Shown: in pieces, positions 33,112 to 37,677 of the stretch | Layout of the letters: each line of letters starts with the position of its first letter | How positions within the stretch are numbered: the stretch's first letter is position 1 | From: Candidatus Hydrogenedentota bacterium | GTDB lineage: Bacteria; Hydrogenedentota; Hydrogenedentia; Hydrogenedentales; SLHB01 | Length of the DNA stretch: 37,677 nt | Assembly (NCBI GenBank): GCA_016215105.1 | Contig: JACRLJ010000057.1 | Coordinates: 1-37,677, forward strand | Reading direction: 5' to 3' | The notes under the pieces: model-generated | What the model was told of the DNA's origin: nothing | The model's input: the letters and a program-made list of their open reading frames with translations, nothing else | Databases searched by the model: none | Position numbers and translations under genes: made by a program

Positions 33112-34219
33112 GATTCAGATGGCGCGCGTACTGTTCTTCATGGGCCTCGAGCGCCTTCGTGGTCTCGTACGTTCCGCGTACGTAGTCATGCGCGGCGCGT
33201 CCTTTTTCCAGTGGGTTGTTAGCAAGGCACGCGCGCAGCGCCGCAGCGAAATCGTCGTCGCGGACCTGCACCCCGAAGCGTGTCGCGAATTCGTCCGGGT
33301 TAACGACACTGAGAATACTGCATCCGTATGCTGCGGCTTCGAGGAAGGTCAACGGCAGACCTTCCCGCGCGGCGGTACTCACAAAGACCCACGTGTCGGA
33401 CAAGATTTGGTGGATGCGCTCGGGTTCCTTGAATCGGTTAATAAACCCAGGTAGCTCGAGGTTCTTTACGGCGCTGTAGCGTTGGCGGAGTTCTCGGTCG
33501 AAACCCGTCTCCGCCGATGCGCTGCCCTGGCCCACCGCAATGAATCGGTAGTCCGGAAACTTCTCCGCCAGCTCGAGAAATATCCAGGGCCGTTTGCGCT
33601 TGTCCCATCGTGCGATGAACGTGATTGTCGGCGTATCGCTCTTCCGGGGGAGGGACTCTGGGACGTCGATGAGGTTGGGCAGCAGCGTCGGGGCTTCGCG
33701 CAAGCTGTACATGCGTTGTATCTTGGATTTCAGGAAATGGGCTGGACAATAGACGCCATGCGCTCTACGTACGGCGCGTTTGACGAAGTAACTCGACTCG
33801 GTCAAGTAATTGAACGGCGTCAGCAATCGGCGCCGTGGCGTCGCATACCAAAACTCGACGAACCAATCCTTGAAATCTCGCGGATCGCGGCAAGTCACCA
33901 GGTGTATACGCTTTGGCTGCACTTGCTGGGCGAGAAACGTGAGAAACGTGGGATCTTGAGAGTGAAATATCTCCGCGTTTGATGTTCGCATCAGGCGAAT
34001 CGCCTCGGAAATATCGAGCGGGGAGAAGCTCAACACTTCGACGCCATTTATGTGTTCAATGGGCTGTTGATCCTGGCGCCTCGGCACGATCACGCTTACG
34101 GTGTAGCCCACGCGCGCGAGATTCTCGGCCAGTTTACGCGACATGCTTCCGAATCCGCCATAGATACCCCATCCAAAGTACTGGCTGGTGAGAATGCAGA
34201 TGCGGGGTCTATCACTCAT
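33101..34219 (-). CDS. Glycosyltransferase, GT4 family (second copy)
   Basis: ATG 34219 overlaps the stop of the upstream gene (ATGA) and gives 372 residues starting MSDRPRICILTSQYFGWGIY. The GT-B fold is clear. The N-terminal domain has a glycine-rich first loop (GGFGSMSRKLAENLARVGY). The C-terminal domain has ITFIARWDKRKRPWIFLE, LELPGFINRF, VFVSTAAREGLPLTFLEAAA with the E-x7-E donor motif, then YGCSILSVVNPDEFATRFG. It is cytoplasmic and uses a nucleotide sugar to extend the lipid-linked glycan. It is divergent from its upstream neighbour, so the two likely add different sugars. Confidence 0.88.
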   Translation of the reverse strand: MSDRPRICILTSQYFGWGIYGGFGSMSRKLAENLARVGYTVSVIVPRRQDQQPIEHINGVEVLSFSPLDISEAIRLMRTSNAEIFHSQDPTFLTFLAQQVQPKRIHLVTCRDPRDFKDWFVEFWYATPRRRLLTPFNYLTESSYFVKRAVRRAHGVYCPAHFLKSKIQRMYSLREAPTLLPNLIDVPESLPRKSDTPTITFIARWDKRKRPWIFLELAEKFPDYRFIAVGQGSASAETGFDRELRQRYSAVKNLELPGFINRFKEPERIHQILSDTWVFVSTAAREGLPLTFLEAAAYGCSILSVVNPDEFATRFGVQVRDDDFAAALRACLANNPLEKGRAAHDYVRGTYETTKALEAHEEQYARHLNHAR

Positions 34220-35379
34220 CGCGGTGACTCTATCTCGTGGCGGAACGAGGCCGTCCGCCGACACAGGCTAATGTATTCTTGAGCTATCGATTGCCAGGCA
34301 AAGCCCCGCGCGACGCGCAGGCTCTCCGCGCCCATCCGAATCCGAGTATCCCTGTCGAGCAGCATGGCGAAAAGGGCGTTGGTCAACGTGGGTACGTCTG
34401 CCCAGGGCACGACGTGACCATTGGATCCCTCTTGGACGAGTTCCTCGACGCCTCCGGTCGCGGTTACGATCACCGGCAGCCCGGAGGCCATCGCCTCAAG
34501 GAGCGCGATGGACATACCCTCACTTTCTGACGCCAGGACAAACACATCTGCTGCACGATAGATTTCCGGCATGCCTTCCCGTGGCACGAAGCCGCTGAAG
34601 GTGACTTCATCACCGATGTTCAGTTCGCGAGTAAGGTCGCGGAGCGATTGCTCGGCGTCGCCCGTGCCTACCAGCGTCAGGCGCGCCGGCGTCGATGTGC
34701 GTTTACGAAGTTCGGCGAACGCACGCAGCAGGTGATGATGTCCCTTGCGCTCGATAAGCCGGCCTACACTCACGAAGTTTACTTCAGGACCCGGGGGCGG
34801 CGTTTGAGGCGGATGGAAAATCGAGGTATCCACGCCATTGTGGACAATCTCGATGGGCTGTTTCGGCATGAAGGCGTGCGCCAATCGCTGGTGTTCCTTG
34901 CTGATGGCGGTGACAACTGCAGCGCTTCTCCATACGCGACGCAGGACTGGCGCGAGGACAGGGTACAAGTAGTTGTACCGTGTCTCGAATCCTGGAACAT
35001 CGGGTCCCTGGAGCGAGACCAGATAGGGAAGGCCGCGCGAGCGCCAGAGAGCGTAGCTGATGGCTCCCGCGGGCACAGTCGAGAAAGCGAAGCTCAAGTC
35101 ATACGGTGTAGCACGAAGCAGCCTGCGGCAATAGCGCCAGCCGCGCCACGCGTAGCGCAGCAACTCGATATTGCGGGCGTGATGAATATTGCGATTGTTC
35201 ACTGGGACCTTATGGATGACAATCCGGTCCGCAAACGATTCGGATTCGTACTTCGATCGGGTTCTGGATGAGGTCACCAAATCGACCCAAAGGTCCGGTA
35301 CGGTGGCGAACTCCTGTAGCAGATGGTAATTCACCACACCGGTTCCGCCGCCTAACGGCGGAAACTCGTTATCCAACAT
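34216..35379 (-). CDS. Glycosyltransferase, GT4 family (first copy)
   Basis: 387 residues from the ATG that overlaps the stop of the GT2 gene (TAATG). The N-terminus MLDNEFPPLGGGTGVVNYHL is the typical GT4 start with its glycine loop. The middle holds NGVDTSIFHPP. The C-terminal domain has FVSVGRLIERKGHHHLLRA, LTLVGTGDAEQSL, VTFSGFVPREGMPEIYRAAD and VLASESEGMSIALLEAMASG with the E-x7-E motif. It is expected to be a cytoplasmic retaining glycosyltransferase acting on the growing glycan. Codon overlap on both sides (1 base upstream, 4 bases downstream) shows tight coupling within the polysaccharide operon. Confidence 0.92.
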   Translation of the reverse strand: MLDNEFPPLGGGTGVVNYHLLQEFATVPDLWVDLVTSSRTRSKYESESFADRIVIHKVPVNNRNIHHARNIELLRYAWRGWRYCRRLLRATPYDLSFAFSTVPAGAISYALWRSRGLPYLVSLQGPDVPGFETRYNYLYPVLAPVLRRVWRSAAVVTAISKEHQRLAHAFMPKQPIEIVHNGVDTSIFHPPQTPPPGPEVNFVSVGRLIERKGHHHLLRAFAELRKRTSTPARLTLVGTGDAEQSLRDLTRELNIGDEVTFSGFVPREGMPEIYRAADVFVLASESEGMSIALLEAMASGLPVIVTATGGVEELVQEGSNGHVVPWADVPTLTNALFAMLLDRDTRIRMGAESLRVARGFAWQSIAQEYISLCRRTASFRHEIESPR

Positions 35380-36485
35380 TAAGACGCGGACGGAGACCCC
35401 CTCCGTATGATTCGCCGGGCCACGTAAATGGGACGGCGCTTGACCTCTTCGGAGATTCGGGCGATGTATTCGCCCATGACACCAATGGTAATCAATTGCA
35501 TACCCGCAAGGAATAGAGTCGCCACAATCAAGGTGGCAAACCCCGGCGGATTCAATGTATAGAAGATCTTCTTAACGACGTAGTACACCGCCATGGTCAA
35601 CGAAAGCAGCGATATGCCGAAGCCCGCAAGAACCGTGATGCGCAACGGCGTGTAGCTAAACGCCACCATTCCGTCCACGGCCAAGTAGACCAAGCGGCGA
35701 AACGTATATTTGGACGCGCCGGCGTGCCGCGCGCTGCGTTCGTATGCGAGGCCTACCTGCTTGAATCCCAGCCAGCTTCGTATGCCGCGCACGAAGCGGC
35801 TTCGCTCCGGCATCGCAATCAATAGGTCGACCACGCGCCGATCCATAATGCAGAAATCGCCTGCGTCAAGCGGCATATCGATGTGCGCCATCCACTGCAA
35901 CACGCGATAGAACGCCGCATATGCCCATCGCTTGAACCAAATCTCCTTGCGTTTCTCTCGAATGGCATAGACGACATCGAACCCGTCGCGCCACTTGGCG
36001 ATGAATTGGTGCAACACCTCCGGCGGGTCCTGCAGATCGCCATCCATGATGATGACTGCGTGTCCGCGGCTATGTTCGAGACCGGCGCTGATGGCGGCCT
36101 GGTGCCCGAAGTTGCGCGCCAGATCAACGACCACTACGTGGTTGTCCTCGGCCGCATAGCGTTCCAGGAGACTCGGACTGCGGTCGTGGCTGCCATCGTC
36201 GACATAGATGATTTCGTACTCGTCGCCTTGCGCAATCATCGCGGCGGTCAGCCGTTCGTGCAAGGTGGGCAGGTTCTCCTCTTCATTGTAAATGGGGATT
36301 ACGATGGAGAGTTCCGGAGTAGTTTGCTGAGATGTTGCGGTACGGCCACTTTGAGATTCGGTAGTTTCGATAAGGGAGACAAGGGCTTGGCAGAAGCGCA
36401 ATGCCGCCCCGGGATCTTTTACCGGAATGGACTCAAGAAAGGTTCGTCCGGAGCCCAACTGGCGTACGTCGTTCAAGTCGGTCAT
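35379..36485 (-). CDS. GT2 polyprenyl-phosphate glycosyltransferase (GtrB/ArnC/DPM1-like)
   Basis: 368 residues. An unusual N-terminal extension of ~55 polar residues precedes the GT2 domain, which begins ELSIVIPIYNEEENLPTL and continues YEIIYVDDGSHDRSPSLLE and VIIMDGDLQDPPEVLHQF, with the DxD-like DGDLQD metal site. RSWLGFKQVGLAYERSARHA and GASKYTFRRL complete the GT2 pattern. Two C-terminal membrane helices follow (about 280-340), as in GtrB. Such enzymes load a sugar onto undecaprenyl phosphate, a donor suited to GT39-type enzymes; the GT39-like gene at the far end of the cluster could use its product. First gene of the cluster, about 175 bases after a candidate promoter. Confidence 0.92.
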   Translation of the reverse strand: MTDLNDVRQLGSGRTFLESIPVKDPGAALRFCQALVSLIETTESQSGRTATSQQTTPELSIVIPIYNEEENLPTLHERLTAAMIAQGDEYEIIYVDDGSHDRSPSLLERYAAEDNHVVVVDLARNFGHQAAISAGLEHSRGHAVIIMDGDLQDPPEVLHQFIAKWRDGFDVVYAIREKRKEIWFKRWAYAAFYRVLQWMAHIDMPLDAGDFCIMDRRVVDLLIAMPERSRFVRGIRSWLGFKQVGLAYERSARHAGASKYTFRRLVYLAVDGMVAFSYTPLRITVLAGFGISLLSLTMAVYYVVKKIFYTLNPPGFATLIVATLFLAGMQLITIGVMGEYIARISEEVKRRPIYVARRIIRRGSPSAS

Positions 36486-36659
36486 TGCCTTTCACCCATT
36501 TCGTGGGGCAAGCCTCGTGAGCTCGCCTTGACACTACTCCCAGTACACGCGGGGCGGTCTGGTTGCGATAGCATAGTCGATGGTAGGACCTGTCTGTCAG
36601 CAACATTTGTGCGAATAATAAAGAAGCTGTTCACGTGGAAGCTGATTTCGTCTGTCGTG

Positions 36660-36688
36660 ATGATACCCGGAAACACACACTTCCTCAA
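36660..36688 (-). promoter_or_regulatory. Candidate promoter of the polysaccharide cluster
   Basis: On the minus strand TTGAGG (36688-36683), 17-base spacer, TATCAT (36665-36660). It lies in the 247-base gap between the HEAT-repeat gene and the GT2 gene, and would give a leader of about 170 bases. Confidence 0.4.
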
Positions 36689-36732
36689 GCACGAAGTCAC
36701 CAATTTGAAATGCGCCGAAGAGATAAGACGCG

Positions 36733-37677
36733 CTACTGCTTTCTCGGGGGCTCGTCCGTTGCGGCGGATGCGTTGGCTGGGGCGGGACGAGTGGCCGGCG
36801 GCTTCTGAGTACCTCGATACCATTCGATCCACGAATACGCGTCGCCGCCGGCGTCCAATCCCGTTAGCGTGCGCAGCGCCGTCAGCGCCTCACTCCGCAG
36901 CGGGCTCTGGGACCGGAGTACCTCAATCAAGTAGGGAATGGCGGCAGGGTCATTGGATTTTCCCAGCAGTATGGTCGCCCGTTTGCGGAGTTCCAGATTA
37001 GTTTCAGTGGACCCCAACGCGGCGCCAGACAACATAGTGGTGGTTTCCGGCCCGCCTGTCCTGCTGATTCCCTGGAGGGCGGCCCAGCGCACTTCTGGGA
37101 CGGGATGCTTGATGAGTCCTCTGAACGAGTCGAAGGCGGCGTCATCTCCGATGTCCAGCAGCGCGCGGGACGCCACAATCGCCATAGCTTGGTCGGGAGA
37201 CCACGCGAGCTTTGTCAACGACGGGATGGCGGTTCTGCTTCGCATGCGGCCCAGGCAGTGGGCGGCGACCTTCTTCCGTACCGGTATTTCTTCCGTCTTA
37301 TCGAGAATTTCCAGCATCTTTGCTTCCAGTGCGCGCGTCAGGTACGGCAATGCCGCGTCCACCGATTTGGGTGGAGTCTTGGGAACGGCTTCGGAGAGCG
37401 CTTGCATCACAAGGCCGAATACCGTCTCCGTGCCTATTGATTCGATTGCGTCCTGGGCGGCTTTGCGCACATCGGGATCGCGGTCGGACAGGGCGCGAAA
37501 CACGATGTCAATGTCATCTGTATCCTTCGACTTGGCAATACCTTGGATAGCCGAGCGCCGCGTAGCGGGATCGGCGGAATTGCTCATGGTGACGAGCAAA
37601 TGGTCATGCCGGGCGGGGGCGACCCGCGAGTTCGTCTGATTCTCTTCAGGAGGGTTGGACGGTGTACGCACATCTGG
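36733..37677 (-). CDS. HEAT-repeat protein (5' end outside window)
   Basis: The frame is open to the window edge; GTG 37671 is possible but the true start probably lies beyond. At least 312 residues. Helical repeats of ~30 residues are visible: DPATRRSAIQGIAKSKDTDD, DRDPDVRKAAQDAIESIG, PVRKKVAAHCLGRMRSRTAI, PVPEVRWAALQGISRTGGPE and LRKRATILLGKSNDPAAIPY, the PBS-lyase/HEAT pattern with conserved R and A-L-G positions. The C-terminus ends YSWIEWYRGTQ plus a Pro/Ala-rich tail. HEAT repeats form a protein-binding scaffold. The cellular role is unknown, and it need not belong to the polysaccharide cluster, being separated from it by 247 bases and a candidate promoter. Confidence 0.82.
   Translation of the reverse strand, partial: PDVRTPSNPPEENQTNSRVAPARHDHLLVTMSNSADPATRRSAIQGIAKSKDTDDIDIVFRALSDRDPDVRKAAQDAIESIGTETVFGLVMQALSEAVPKTPPKSVDAALPYLTRALEAKMLEILDKTEEIPVRKKVAAHCLGRMRSRTAIPSLTKLAWSPDQAMAIVASRALLDIGDDAAFDSFRGLIKHPVPEVRWAALQGISRTGGPETTTMLSGAALGSTETNLELRKRATILLGKSNDPAAIPYLIEVLRSQSPLRSEALTALRTLTGLDAGGDAYSWIEWYRGTQKPPATRPAPANASAATDEPPRKQ

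Noticed and set aside
35883-37001. 372-codon plus-strand frame across the GT2 gene and the 3' end of the HEAT gene
   Set aside because: Antisense to two clear genes; no recognisable domain.

Overview
The window looks like a chromosomal segment of an uncultured Gram-negative bacterium with moderately high GC. Outer-membrane and periplasm-facing products (an AlgE-like barrel with a signal peptide and C-terminal Phe, and a MacB/FtsX-type permease) support a diderm cell. The mix of a giant sigma factor fused to an envelope domain, Rhs relics, and intergenic palindromes of a kind often seen in Planctomycetota, Verrucomicrobiota or Hydrogenedentota-like genomes suggests that broad group. This placement is inference; no rRNA or other phylogenetic marker is present.

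Layout. (1) 1-1599: 3' part of a tandem FtsX/MacB-type ABC permease. (2) 1600-7645: an accessory island with a palindromic repeat, small unknown genes, two small membrane proteins, a 5'-truncated Rhs gene with a variable C-terminal domain, four small candidate immunity genes, and two broken pieces of Rhs core. (3) 7646-17537: tex (minus strand), an AlgE-like outer-membrane channel, a MATE transporter, and a 1090-residue ECF sigma factor fused to a membrane anchor and carboxypeptidase-regulatory-like repeats. (4) 18077-24656: an energy block, with proton-translocating transhydrogenase in three subunits (pntA1-pntA2-pntB) followed by succinate dehydrogenase/fumarate reductase (sdhCAB), closed by a strong hairpin terminator. 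(5) 24765-26627 (minus): a VLCAD-like acyl-CoA dehydrogenase with a good sigma70-type promoter. (6) 26857-36485 (minus): a surface polysaccharide cluster with a GT2 enzyme, two GT4 enzymes, a Wzx-type flippase, AsnB, a pyruvyltransferase-family protein and a GT39-like membrane glycosyltransferase. (7) 36733-37677 (minus): a HEAT-repeat protein running off the window.

How they work together. pntA1A2B couples NADH/NADP+ exchange to the proton gradient, and sdhCAB couples succinate/fumarate to the quinone pool; both belong to central redox metabolism. The minus-strand polysaccharide genes overlap or nearly abut (1, 4 and 11 base overlaps), so they are probably one transcriptional unit that builds, decorates and flips a lipid-linked glycan. 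The Rhs island looks like a degraded contact-dependent toxin locus in which immunity genes have outlived their toxins.

The two most unusual items are the Rhs orphan-immunity array (4052-7082), in which short core homologies bracket paralogous small genes, and the sigma factor fused to an envelope sensor-like domain, with a nine-G run exactly at the junction after its membrane segment.
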